Shown here: positions 26,755-34,636 of the stretch, in pieces
Numbering within the stretch: the first letter of the stretch is position 1
Layout of the letters: each line of letters starts with the position of its first letter
DNA from: Arthrobacter sp. CDRTa11
GTDB taxonomy: Bacteria; Actinomycetota; Actinomycetes; Actinomycetales; Micrococcaceae
Assembly (NCBI RefSeq): GCF_026427775.1
Contig: NZ_CP044532.1
Location: 4,340,001-4,404,000, forward strand
Reading direction: 5' to 3'
Length of the DNA stretch: 64,000 nucleotides
Position numbers and translations under genes: made by a program
The notes under the pieces: model-generated
Seen by the model: only the letters and a program-made list of their open reading frames with translations
What the model was told of the DNA's origin: nothing
Database searches by the model: none

Positions 26755-27963
26755 ATGACGAGCAACAAGTCATCCTTGGAGCCGCCCGGACTCTCCCCGG
26801 AAGGCATCGACGTGCAGACCGAGCAAAGCGAACAGCCTGAACCGCCCAAGCACTCCCGGCGGACCATCCTCACGGCTGTCGGCGCGTTCGCACTGCTGGG
26901 CACCGCAACCACTGTCTTGGGCGGAAGCTTGCTGAACCCACCCTCAAGCACCGAAGACGGCGATTTCAGCGGCGAAACCCTTGAATTCCTGATCCCCCTG
27001 GCGTCAGGGGGTGGAACGGATACCTGGGCTCGGTTCATTGGGACGGAGCTGACAAACTACGTTCCCGGTCGACCGGGTTTTGCGCCCGTGAACGAGGCCG
27101 GCGGCGAAGGCATTCTGGGCACCAACCGGTTCGCCCGCTCAGCCAAGACCGACGGCACCGAGATCCTGGTCGGCACTGCATCAACCGTCGTGCCGTGGGT
27201 GCTGGGACGTTCGGCCGTGAAGTACTCCTTCGAAGACCTCAAGCCTGTCGTTGTGAACGGTACTGGCGGAGTCATCTACGCCCGGGCCGAAGCCGGTGTG
27301 GCCGGTGTGCAGGACCTCATCAACAGGGACCAGCCGCTCGAGTTCGGCGGGATCAGCGCCACGGGCCTGGACATCACCACCCTGGTAGCCTTCGACCTGC
27401 TTGAAGCCGACGTGACAAGCACCTTCGGGTTCGAGGGCCGGGGCCCGGTGAACCTGGCGCTTCAGCGCGGGGAGATCGACCTGGACTACCAGACGACCTC
27501 CGCCTACGGCTCCGCCGTCGCAGGCATCGTCAAGGAAGGCAAAGCCGTTGTCCTGATGTCCTTCGGCCAGCTCAACGAAGCCGGGGACGTCATCCGTGAC
27601 CCCAACTTCCCCGACGTGCCGACTGTGGCAGAAGCATACGAAACGCTCCACGGGAAGAAGCCCTCGGGCGAAAAATACGAGGCCTACAAGACCCTGCTTG
27701 GACTGACCTACACCTACCAAAAAGGACTCTGGGTTCCACAAGAGACCCCGGAGAAGGCCTACGAGCTGCTACGCCAGTCCAGCGAAAAACTGGGCACTGA
27801 TGCAGGATTCCAAGAAAAGGCCGCCAAAGTCCTCGGCGGCTACCCCCTGGTTGCGGACCCCGGCACAGCCGACCGCGTCCGGGATGCCTACAAAGTCAGC
27901 GGCTCCGTCCGGTCCTATGTCACAGGGCTGCTCGCGGACAAATACAACATTCACGTTGAGTAA
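26755..27963 (+). CDS. tctC: Tripartite tricarboxylate transporter substrate-binding protein (TctC/Bug)
   Basis: The 402-residue protein has a TctC/Bug fold with the family motifs IPLASGGGTDTWAR near the N-terminus and PVNEAGGEGILGTNRFA. It carries a 30-residue polar N-terminal extension and then SRRTILTAVGAFALLG, a twin-arginine-like export signal, which is unusual since Bug proteins are mostly Sec-exported. AAGGATT precedes the ATG. It is followed nine bases later by the membrane component. It should capture a carboxylate outside the cell for uptake driven by an ion gradient. Confidence 0.87.
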   Translation: MTSNKSSLEPPGLSPEGIDVQTEQSEQPEPPKHSRRTILTAVGAFALLGTATTVLGGSLLNPPSSTEDGDFSGETLEFLIPLASGGGTDTWARFIGTELTNYVPGRPGFAPVNEAGGEGILGTNRFARSAKTDGTEILVGTASTVVPWVLGRSAVKYSFEDLKPVVVNGTGGVIYARAEAGVAGVQDLINRDQPLEFGGISATGLDITTLVAFDLLEADVTSTFGFEGRGPVNLALQRGEIDLDYQTTSAYGSAVAGIVKEGKAVVLMSFGQLNEAGDVIRDPNFPDVPTVAEAYETLHGKKPSGEKYEAYKTLLGLTYTYQKGLWVPQETPEKAYELLRQSSEKLGTDAGFQEKAAKVLGGYPLVADPGTADRVRDAYKVSGSVRSYVTGLLADKYNIHVE

Positions 27964-27971
27964 GGACCATC

Positions 27972-29999
27972 ATGCTTGATTCAGCAATGGCAGCGCTGGC
28001 ATCCCTCGCTGACCCCTCCCTGCTCATCATGCTCCTGATCGGCACAGTCGCCGGCCTGATCATGGGCCTCATCCCCGGACTCGGCGGCACGGGCGCCGTC
28101 GCGATCCTCCTGCCCATCACGTTCGGCATGGAACCGCCCCAGGCTCTGGCCCTCCTCATTGGCGCCCTCGCAGTAGTTCATACTTCGGACACCGTCTCGG
28201 CTGTTTTGCTCGGCGCCCCGGGCTCCGCGTCAGCCAGCGTCACGATGCTCGACGGATACTCCATGGCAAAGAAAGGACAAGCGGCCCGGGCACTAACCCT
28301 GGCGTTCCTGTCCTCCATGGCCGGCGGCATCATCGGCGCCGTCGGCCTGACACTGGCCATCCCCTTGGCCAGGCCCCTCGTCCTTTCCTTCGCCAGTCCC
28401 GAACTTTTCATGCTGACCGTCCTTGGCGTATCTTTGGCGGCAGTCCTGTCACGGGGAAACATCATCAAGGGAGTCTCGGCAGGCCTCCTTGGCCTGATCC
28501 TGGGAATGGTTGGGACCTCGCCGACCACAGCCGAGGAACGCTTCACCTTCGGCAGCCTGTTCCTCGGCGACGGCCTGTCTCTCGTCGCCGTTGCGCTGGG
28601 CATCTTCGGCCTGGCCGAAATCGCATCCCGTGCCAGCCAGCGCCGCGGACAGAAGGAAACCATCAGCCTTGGTGGCGGATGGGGCCAGGGCATCCGGGAA
28701 TGGCTTACCCACTGGACCCAGGTCATCCGCGGCGCCCTCATCGGTATCTGGGCAGGCGTCCTGCCCGGCGTCGGCGCCACCGCCGGAACCTGGATGGCCT
28801 ACGGCCAGGCCGTCGCAACCGCCAAAGACAAGCGCCAGTTCGGCAAGGGAGACCCCCGCGGCATTGTCGGCCCCGAAAGCGCCAACAACTCGGTGGAAGC
28901 CGGCGATCTGATCCCCACCCTCCTCTTCGGCATCCCCGGCGGTGTCCCGTCAGCGATGCTCCTGGGCATGCTCCTTACCTACGGCATCCAGCCAGGACCT
29001 TCCATCATCACCGAACACCTCGACCTGATGTACCTGATCGTCTGGTCCTTCGCGATCGCTTCGATCCTTGGCGCGCTGCTCTGCTTCCTCAGCGTCAAAC
29101 AGCTCGCAAAACTGACCAAGGTCCCCTTCGCCGTCCTGGCAGCAGGCCTCGTAGCCATCATGCTCCTGGGCTCATTCCAGGAAGGCGGCCAGCTCGGCGA
29201 CCTCTGGATCATGATCATCCTCGGCGCCTTCGGTTGGCTGCTGAAATCGACGGGGTTCCCCCGGGCACCGTTCCTCATCGGCTTCGTCCTGGCCATTCCG
29301 CTGGAACGCTACTACTTCCTCACCGACAGCCTCTACGAAGGCTTCGACTGGATGGCCCGCCCCGGCGTCATGGTCTTCCTGGCAATCCTGATCCTGCCGA
29401 TGATCTGGGCGTTCATCAAGTTCATCCGCGCCCGCCGACGCACCAACACTGACGATGGCCACCGGGACGAACAGCCCGAGGACGACGAAGCTCCGCTGAA
29501 GAATTCAGCCTGGTCCCTCACAGCATCAGGAATCTTCTTCATCGCCTTCGCCGCCGCCTTAATCTCGTCCGCCTCATTCTCACCGGAAGCCAGACTGGTC
29601 CCCCAGCTGGTGAGCACCGGAGGCCTGGTCTTCTCCGGCATCCTGCTCTTCATTGAGATCCGGACAAGGCTTCGTGGCAGAACCCCGAAGGCAGACGAGA
29701 CCCTTGCTCAGGAGGCAGAGGGCATCCTTGACACACAGCCCGCGAAGGCAGGTTGGACCCTTGACGCAAAGTTCGCGTTGAAGACCTTCCTATGGATGAC
29801 AGGCTTCCTGGCTCTCACGGCCGCCTTCGGATACCTGATTGCAGTCACGATCTTCATCCCGGCCTTCCTCCTGATAGTCGCAAGGGCCCGGCTCAAGGTC
29901 GCGATCATCTACACCGGCGTCCTGTACGTCGTGCTCCTGGCACTGCCCTCGCTCCTGCCGATTGACCTGCCGCAGGGCTGGCTCAACACCCTCGTCTAG
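27972..29999 (+). CDS. tctA: Tripartite tricarboxylate transporter membrane protein, TctA fused to TctB
   Basis: The 675-residue protein begins with a full TctA domain (about residues 1-490) with the family motif GLIPGLGGTGAVAILLP and many helices. After a charged hydrophilic loop (DDGHRDEQPEDDEAP) comes a second block of about four helices (about 505-675) matching TctB. In most bacteria TctB is a separate small gene upstream of tctA; none is present, so the fusion supplies it. It works with the preceding TctC protein as a carboxylate symporter. Confidence 0.88.
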   Translation: MLDSAMAALASLADPSLLIMLLIGTVAGLIMGLIPGLGGTGAVAILLPITFGMEPPQALALLIGALAVVHTSDTVSAVLLGAPGSASASVTMLDGYSMAKKGQAARALTLAFLSSMAGGIIGAVGLTLAIPLARPLVLSFASPELFMLTVLGVSLAAVLSRGNIIKGVSAGLLGLILGMVGTSPTTAEERFTFGSLFLGDGLSLVAVALGIFGLAEIASRASQRRGQKETISLGGGWGQGIREWLTHWTQVIRGALIGIWAGVLPGVGATAGTWMAYGQAVATAKDKRQFGKGDPRGIVGPESANNSVEAGDLIPTLLFGIPGGVPSAMLLGMLLTYGIQPGPSIITEHLDLMYLIVWSFAIASILGALLCFLSVKQLAKLTKVPFAVLAAGLVAIMLLGSFQEGGQLGDLWIMIILGAFGWLLKSTGFPRAPFLIGFVLAIPLERYYFLTDSLYEGFDWMARPGVMVFLAILILPMIWAFIKFIRARRRTNTDDGHRDEQPEDDEAPLKNSAWSLTASGIFFIAFAAALISSASFSPEARLVPQLVSTGGLVFSGILLFIEIRTRLRGRTPKADETLAQEAEGILDTQPAKAGWTLDAKFALKTFLWMTGFLALTAAFGYLIAVTIFIPAFLLIVARARLKVAIIYTGVLYVVLLALPSLLPIDLPQGWLNTLV

Positions 30000-30042
30000 C
30001 ACCGGTACACCACCCAAATAGAAGGCCATTGGAGAACGAAAA

Positions 30043-30423
30043 ATGACTGTACTCGTAGCCTATGCACCCGCTCCCGAAGGCAGGGAGGCGCTGACTGAGG
30101 GGATTAAGGAAGCCCATCTTCGGAAATCAGACCTGCTCATCGTGAATGTCGGCCGTGGCCACCACGACCTGGACGCGCAGGAACTGCGGGAGTTGGAAGG
30201 CCAACTGACCGACGCCGGCCTGGCCCTGACCATCGAATCCTCGATCCTGGCAGATCCGGGGGACGCGGTCATCCAGATCGCACAGGACCGGAGCGCCGAA
30301 ATGATTGTTATTGGACTGAGGCACCGGTCCATGGTGGGCAAGCTCATTCTGGGAAGCACCGTTCAGCGCATCCTGCTGGACGCCACCTGCCCCGTACTCG
30401 CCGTCCGGTCAGACAAACTCTGA
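30043..30423 (+). CDS. UspA-family universal stress protein
   Basis: The 126-residue protein has the ATP-binding UspA pattern near its end: GLRHRSMVGKLILGSTVQRILLDA, i.e. G-x2-x-G-x9-G-S-x-x. Its start is 43 bases after tctA with a GGAGAACG site, and a hairpin terminator follows at 30531, so it is the last gene of the prpF-tct operon. Usp domains near tripartite transporters may tune transport or signal energy state; this is inference. Confidence 0.85.
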   Translation: MTVLVAYAPAPEGREALTEGIKEAHLRKSDLLIVNVGRGHHDLDAQELRELEGQLTDAGLALTIESSILADPGDAVIQIAQDRSAEMIVIGLRHRSMVGKLILGSTVQRILLDATCPVLAVRSDKL

Positions 30424-30438
30424 CCGGTGCCACTGCTG

Positions 30439-30567
30439 CCGGACTCATGGTCCGGTGAGCGTGCTGCCGTTCCCGCACTCCATCGCAACAGGTAGCCCGA
30501 CGGACGGGCGCGGGACTGCGCAGCATGCAAAGGAGGCAGGGTGACCACACTGGTCGCCCTGCCTCCT
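30439..30567 (+). terminator. Terminator of the prpF-tct-usp operon (two hairpins)
   Basis: A weak hairpin CCGGAC-TCATG-GTCCGG spans 30439-30455. A strong one pairs AGGAGGCAGGGTGACC (30531-30546) with its near-complement at 30552-30567, a five-base loop and one G-T-type mismatch, followed by a short T-rich stretch. The second is the main terminator. Confidence 0.75.
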
Positions 30568-30588
30568 CCTATTTGCGTCGAAGTCCGG

Positions 30589-30642
30589 TTAGAGACCGAG
30601 GTGCTTGTTCAGTTCGTCAAGGCACTTCACGACGGCGATATT
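30589..30642 (-). pseudogene. Remnant of a HAD-hydrolase gene (last 15-18 codons)
   Basis: Read leftward this stretch encodes VVKCLDELNKHLGL followed by a stop. The HAD hydrolase at 42639-43310 ends AVKSLDEINKHLGL. DNA identity over about 50 bases is near 80%, and it falls away upstream. There is no HAD domain before it, and the frame then runs antisense to the cupin gene. It looks like the 3' end left after loss or rearrangement of a second copy of that gene. Confidence 0.6.
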
Positions 30643-30729
30643 AAGGGCCGTAACGAACAGGGATATGTAGACGCGTGCTGTTTGATGCACTACCATTGTC
30701 AACAATTCACAATCAGCGGAAGGAAAAAC

Positions 30730-31077
30730 ATGCGTCCATACGTATACGTCCCTGCAGCCAAAATTACCGGTGAGCTGGAGCCCAACGGCCACCGTGCCGG
30801 CTATGACTCGGGTGACCCTAAAACGGCGATCCTGAAGTTCGACTCCGGTTTCCAGACTGGCGTCTGGGAGTGCCAGCCCGGCGGCTGGAACATCACCCCC
30901 CGCGAGGACACCGAGGTTTGCTACATCGTCAGCGGCCGCGTGACCGTCACGGATGGCGCCACCGGCAACGTCCACGAGGTCTCCGCCGGCGACGTTGTGG
31001 TCCAGCCCAAGGGCTGGTCGGGCCGCTGGGAGGTCACCGAGACCATCCGCAAGGTGTACACCCACGGCTTCGACTGA
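30730..31077 (+). CDS. Cupin-domain protein (Cupin_3/EutQ-like)
   Basis: ATG 30730 follows GGAAGGA and gives 115 residues. The single cupin barrel shows the motif around GWNITPREDTEVCYIVSGRVTVTD and SAGDVVVQPKGWSGRWEV, as in PF05899. This group often lacks the classical two-His metal site and includes ureidoglycine-related and EutQ-like proteins. It stands alone, upstream of a strong terminator, and is preceded by the HAD remnant and an AT-rich region with TTGTCAACAA. A role in amine or ethanolamine catabolism is plausible given the neighbouring regulon but unproven. Confidence 0.78.
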   Translation: MRPYVYVPAAKITGELEPNGHRAGYDSGDPKTAILKFDSGFQTGVWECQPGGWNITPREDTEVCYIVSGRVTVTDGATGNVHEVSAGDVVVQPKGWSGRWEVTETIRKVYTHGFD

Positions 31078-31104
31078 GCACAACTGACCTGGCGCTAGGC
31101 TACC

Positions 31105-31145
31105 GGGCCGCACCCTCATGGAGGGTGCGGCCCGCTGGTTTTTCC
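31105..31145 (+). terminator. Intrinsic terminator after the cupin gene
   Basis: A perfect 13-bp stem (GGGCCGCACCCTC, 31105-31117, with its complement at 31121-31133) has a three-base loop and is followed by GCTGGTTTTT. This is a textbook rho-independent terminator. I see no gene in 31146-31276. Confidence 0.9.
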
Positions 31146-31276
31146 GGCGCCGCCGCCGATTTGAACCCCACCAGGTCCTCGCCATACCCCGTCAGCCGGG
31201 GCAGCAATAGTCAGCCGGACTGGAGAACCCCCTGATAGGTGAAGGTCCCAGACACAGGCCAGCGCCCGGTGAAGCC

Positions 31277-31675
31277 CTAGAACATCGGAAGCACAAAACC
31301 CGCAATGAAGGCGACGGTACCAATTCCGGTGAGGATCCGGCCAAGGGCGACGGCGGTCCTCCCTGCTGGCTCAGGAGCTGCGGTCTGCCACTGAGTGGGG
31401 CGGTTGGGGTGATAGTAGATCGGCAGCGTGTCCCCCACAGCCAGGTCTTTGATGTCATGTGGCGACATGGGCGCATGGTGGACGCGGTACTTTTGGTCGA
31501 ACCAGCGGAAGCCCGTCCCGGTCGGGTCGGAGTACACCACGCCCTCCGCTACGGACCAAGGATGCACAAAACGCCGCAGGATCCCTGTGTATACGAGCAG
31601 GATCAGCCCGGTGGGCAGGCACAGCCAGGTCAGCATTTCCAGAATGGGACCTGCCATTTCAAGCACAGTGGGCAT
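31277..31675 (-). CDS. Two-helix membrane protein, DUF3592-like
   Basis: The 132-residue protein has a hydrophobic helix at each end (about residues 12-32 and 112-131) around an extracytoplasmic or cytoplasmic beta-rich domain. That domain includes a VGDTLPIYYHPNRPTQWQ stretch, which resembles the DUF3592 motif xVGxxVxVxYxPxxPxxA. No clear ribosome site is seen before the ATG. It stands alone between the cupin terminator and the ABC operon's control region. Function is unknown. Confidence 0.6.
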   Translation of the reverse strand: MPTVLEMAGPILEMLTWLCLPTGLILLVYTGILRRFVHPWSVAEGVVYSDPTGTGFRWFDQKYRVHHAPMSPHDIKDLAVGDTLPIYYHPNRPTQWQTAAPEPAGRTAVALGRILTGIGTVAFIAGFVLPMF

Positions 31676-31760
31676 GGTCTTGATGGTACAGGGGACAGGT
31701 AACCATCAGCCGACGCAGCGCTTCAGGCTCTGTTGGGCTGCCAATCTAGACACGTACAAT

Positions 31761-31830
31761 CGCTGAACTGCTCAACAGTTGCAGTTGAACTGTTGAACTG
31801 TTGACATTAGACGAAAAGCAGGGTTTCATT
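31761..31830 (+). promoter_or_regulatory. Repeat operator and promoter of the amino-acid ABC operon
   Basis: CAACAGTT (31773-31780) and AACTGTTG (31788-31795) form an 8-bp-arm inverted repeat. The right arm continues into three tandem 8-bp units starting at 31784, 31792 and 31800 (GTTGAACT twice, then GTTGACAT). The last unit contains a -35 TTGACA at 31801-31806, with a weak -10 TTTCAT 17 bases on. The same element is at 43451-43475 and 46304-46317. It is a probable GntR-type operator. Confidence 0.65.
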
Positions 31831-31844
31831 GCTATACGGAACGA

Positions 31845-31970
31845 GAGCTGAGTCACAGCTCAGCTCATAGGAAGCATCAAGACCAACGCTGGCCTCACCT
31901 GTTGCATCAGGACGCCGTGAGGAAAGGCCTTGGAAAGACTGCACCCGCTTCAGCCGGCATGTGCCGCTGA
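31845..31970 (+). other. Hairpin-rich leader before the amino-acid ABC operon
   Basis: The 185-base leader has no gene but three inverted repeats: GAGCTGAG-N6-CTCAGCTC (31845-31866), CCTCAC with GTGAGG (31893-31922), and a bulged TCAGCCGGC/GCCGCTGA hairpin (31950-31970) just before the ribosome site. This could be attenuation or an RNA switch, but I do not recognise a known riboswitch class. Confidence 0.4.
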
Positions 31971-31991
31971 ATCACTTTGAAGGGAAGCATC

Positions 31992-32921
31992 ATGAAGACC
32001 ATCAATAAATTCCAGACGGCGGCTGCCGGGCTCGCCGTTGTATTGGCCTTGTCCGCTTGTGGCGGCGCGGCATCATCGAACGCCCCGGCCGCGGAACTTT
32101 CGAAGACGCAGAACACCCGGGACGTTTCTGAGGGTGTCCAGCCGGACGCGGCGGCGGTGGCGTTGTTGCCGGAGTCGTTCAAGTCCAAGGGCGAGATCAC
32201 GGTGGCGATGGATCTGAGTTCCCCGCCGATGACGTTCCTGGCCGAGGATAACTCCACCCCGATCGGGCTGAACCCGGACCTTGCCCGGCTGGTGGCGAAG
32301 AAGCTGGGCCTGAAGCTGAAGTTCGAAAACACCGCGTTTGACACGATCATTCCCGGGATCGACGGCGGCCGGTACGACTTCACCGCCACCACGATGTCCG
32401 CCACCGAAGAGCGGCTCAAGGTCCTGGACATGATCAACTACCTCAAGGGCGGCTCGGCCGTCGCGGTAGCCAAGGGCAACCCGAACAACCTGACCAACGA
32501 CACCCTGTGCGGGAAAAACATTGGCGTGACCAAGGGCTCCACCCAGCAGCTCAAGCACCTGCCGAACGTTTCGAAGTGGACCTGTGAGGAAAAGGGCCAG
32601 CCGGCCATCAACGCCATCACCCTGCCCAACGTCCAGGAAGCCCTGACGCAGCTGGACTCCAAGCGGATCGACGGGGTCTTCTACGACGCTTCCGCCCTGG
32701 CCTGGGCCAACGAACAGCAGCCGGACCACTTCCACATCCTGGAGCCCAGGATGGATACCCGCACCAACACCAACGTCGCGATGGGCGTCAAAAAAGGCTC
32801 AGCGCTGACCCCGGCCCTGCAAAAAGCCATCCAGTCCGTGCTGGAAACCCCCGAATACAAGGAATCCCTGGAGTACTGGGGCCTGGGCGAATCAGCCATC
32901 ACCGAAGCCGCAATCCGCTAA
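31992..32921 (+). CDS. Amino-acid ABC transporter substrate-binding lipoprotein
   Basis: ATG 31992 follows GAAGGGAAG and gives 309 residues. The signal peptide has a basic start (KTINKF), a hydrophobic core and a lipobox LSAC, so it is a lipoprotein. The body has the SBP_bac_3 fold (GEITVAMDLSSPPMTFLAEDN, GLNPDLARLVAKKLGLKL, GKNIGVTKGST), like polar amino-acid binders. It heads an operon with permease, ATPase, flavoenzyme, aldehyde dehydrogenase and GntR genes, so the ligand should be an amino acid or related amine. Confidence 0.9.
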   Translation: MKTINKFQTAAAGLAVVLALSACGGAASSNAPAAELSKTQNTRDVSEGVQPDAAAVALLPESFKSKGEITVAMDLSSPPMTFLAEDNSTPIGLNPDLARLVAKKLGLKLKFENTAFDTIIPGIDGGRYDFTATTMSATEERLKVLDMINYLKGGSAVAVAKGNPNNLTNDTLCGKNIGVTKGSTQQLKHLPNVSKWTCEEKGQPAINAITLPNVQEALTQLDSKRIDGVFYDASALAWANEQQPDHFHILEPRMDTRTNTNVAMGVKKGSALTPALQKAIQSVLETPEYKESLEYWGLGESAITEAAIR

Positions 32922-32930
32922 GGGACATCC

Positions 32931-33869
32931 ATGCAGCAAACAACTCTTGAACGAAGCGGACCCGGCAAGAACCGGACCGACCCGGCGCTGAAACCACGGC
33001 TCAAACGGCGCAGCACCTTCGAATACGTCGCCTGGGTACTGTGCTCCCTGATCGGCATCGGCATCCTGGCCTCGGTCTCGACCAACCCGAACTTCAGGTG
33101 GGGCGTCGTCGCCCAATACTTCACCCACGAATCCATCCTGCGCGGGCTGATGCTCACGCTCTTCCTGACCTTCGCCAGCATGGCCCTGGGCACCCTGCTG
33201 GGCCTGGGCCTGGCCGTCATGCGGGCCTCCAGCATCAAACCCGTCGCCGCGACCGCCGGGGTCTACATCACCATCTTCCGCGGCACCCCGGTCCTAGTGC
33301 AGCTGATCTTCTGGTTCAACGTCGCCGCACTGTATCCGAACCTGTCCATCGGAATCCCGTTCACCGACATCGGCACCGCGATCGACGTCAACGCCCTGAT
33401 GGCACCCATCACCGCAGCCCTGGTCGGGCTGACCCTGAACGAGGGCGCCTACATGGCCGAGATCATCCGCGGCGGGTTCTCCTCCGTCGGCAAGGGCCAG
33501 ATCGAAGCCGCAGACTCCCTCGGGATGAGCGCCGGGACGAAGATGCGCAAGGTCATCATCCCGCAGGCGATGCCCTCGATCATCCCGGCCACCGGCAACC
33601 AGGTCATCGGCATGTTCAAGGGAACCTCCCTCGTCAGCGTCCTGGGTGTGGCCGAACTGCTCCAAAGCGCCCAACTCATCTACGCCCGGACCTACGAGAC
33701 CATCCCGCTGCTGATCGTCGCCAGCCTCTGGTACCTGGTGATGACCCTGCTGCTGAGCTACCCGCAGTCCAAGCTCGAGGAAAAATACTCCCGCTCAACC
33801 TCCAGGCTTCCCCGCAAGGCCAAGAAAGCGGTTGTGCTGACAGAACCGGAAGAAGGTAACCTCCGATGA
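32931..33869 (+). CDS. Amino-acid ABC transporter permease
   Basis: The 312-residue protein is a HEQRO/GlnP-type permease. It has about five hydrophobic helices, the [16 protein letters not shown] segment and the EAA-loop sequence [25 protein letters not shown] near residues 187-212, which contacts the ATPase. The first 35 residues are basic and cytoplasmic. The ATPase gene starts four bases before its stop (ATGA). It acts with the lipoprotein upstream and ATPase downstream. Confidence 0.9.
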   Translation: MQQTTLERSGPGKNRTDPALKPRLKRRSTFEYVAWVLCSLIGIGILASVSTNPNFRWGVVAQYFTHESILRGLMLTLFLTFASMALGTLLGLGLAVMRASSIKPVAATAGVYITIFRGTPVLVQLIFWFNVAALYPNLSIGIPFTDIGTAIDVNALMAPITAALVGLTLNEGAYMAEIIRGGFSSVGKGQIEAADSLGMSAGTKMRKVIIPQAMPSIIPATGNQVIGMFKGTSLVSVLGVAELLQSAQLIYARTYETIPLLIVASLWYLVMTLLLSYPQSKLEEKYSRSTSRLPRKAKKAVVLTEPEEGNLR

Positions 33870-34633
33870 GCAACGACGGCACCATCCTCGCCCAGAAGAT
33901 CCGCAAGTCCTTCGGACCCAAAACAGTCCTCAAAGACATCAACCTCGACATCGCCAGCGGCGAGATCTGCTGCATCATCGGCCCCAGCGGCTCCGGCAAA
34001 TCCACCATCCTGCGCTGCATCAACGGCCTGGAAACAGTGGACTCCGGAATCCTGAAAGTCAACGGCGAAGACTTCGGCTACTACGAAACCGAGCACGCCT
34101 ACCACGCACTGCCACCCAAAAAACTGGCCGAACAACGCACCAGGGTGGGCATGGTCTTCCAGTCCTTCAACCTCTTCCCCAACATGACCGCCCTGGAGAA
34201 CATCATGTCCGGCCCCGTCCTGGTCAAAGGCGCTGACAAGAAGCAGGCCGCCAAACGGGCGCAGGAACTCCTCGCCAGCGTCGGCCTGGCCGGGTTCGGA
34301 GACTACTACCCCGCCCAACTCTCCGGCGGCCAGCAACAACGCGTCGCGATCGCCCGCTCCCTGGCGATGGACCCGGAGATCATGCTCTTCGACGAACCGA
34401 CCTCAGCCCTTGACCCGGAAAAGGTCGGTGAAGTCCTCACCGTCATGAAACAGCTCGCCAAGAAGGGCATGACCATGGTGGTGGTCACCCACGAAATGGG
34501 CTTCGCCCGCGAAGTCGCCGACTCGCTGATCTTCATGGACGACGGCTACGTCATCGAACGTGGCGACGCCCGCGAAGTCCTCACCAACCCGAAGGAAGCC
34601 CGCACCCAGGCCTTCCTGGAACAGGTCCTCTAA
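33866..34633 (+). CDS. Amino-acid ABC transporter ATP-binding protein
   Basis: The 255-residue ATPase has Walker A (GPSGSGKST, about residues 39-47), a Q-loop ([16 protein letters not shown]), signature [20 protein letters not shown], Walker [14 protein letters not shown] and the H-loop His in [13 protein letters not shown]. This matches GlnQ/HisP-type subunits. An insertion [21 protein letters not shown] around residue 66 lengthens the usual loop. It overlaps the permease gene by four bases. Confidence 0.92.
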   Translation: MSNDGTILAQKIRKSFGPKTVLKDINLDIASGEICCIIGPSGSGKSTILRCINGLETVDSGILKVNGEDFGYYETEHAYHALPPKKLAEQRTRVGMVFQSFNLFPNMTALENIMSGPVLVKGADKKQAAKRAQELLASVGLAGFGDYYPAQLSGGQQQRVAIARSLAMDPEIMLFDEPTSALDPEKVGEVLTVMKQLAKKGMTMVVVTHEMGFAREVADSLIFMDDGYVIERGDAREVLTNPKEARTQAFLEQVL

Positions 34634-34636
34634 ACC

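Noticed and set aside
31807..31991. Known riboswitch (guanidine, glycine or SAM type) in the amino-acid ABC leader
   Set aside because: Hairpins exist, but none of the conserved core motifs of these classes could be found.
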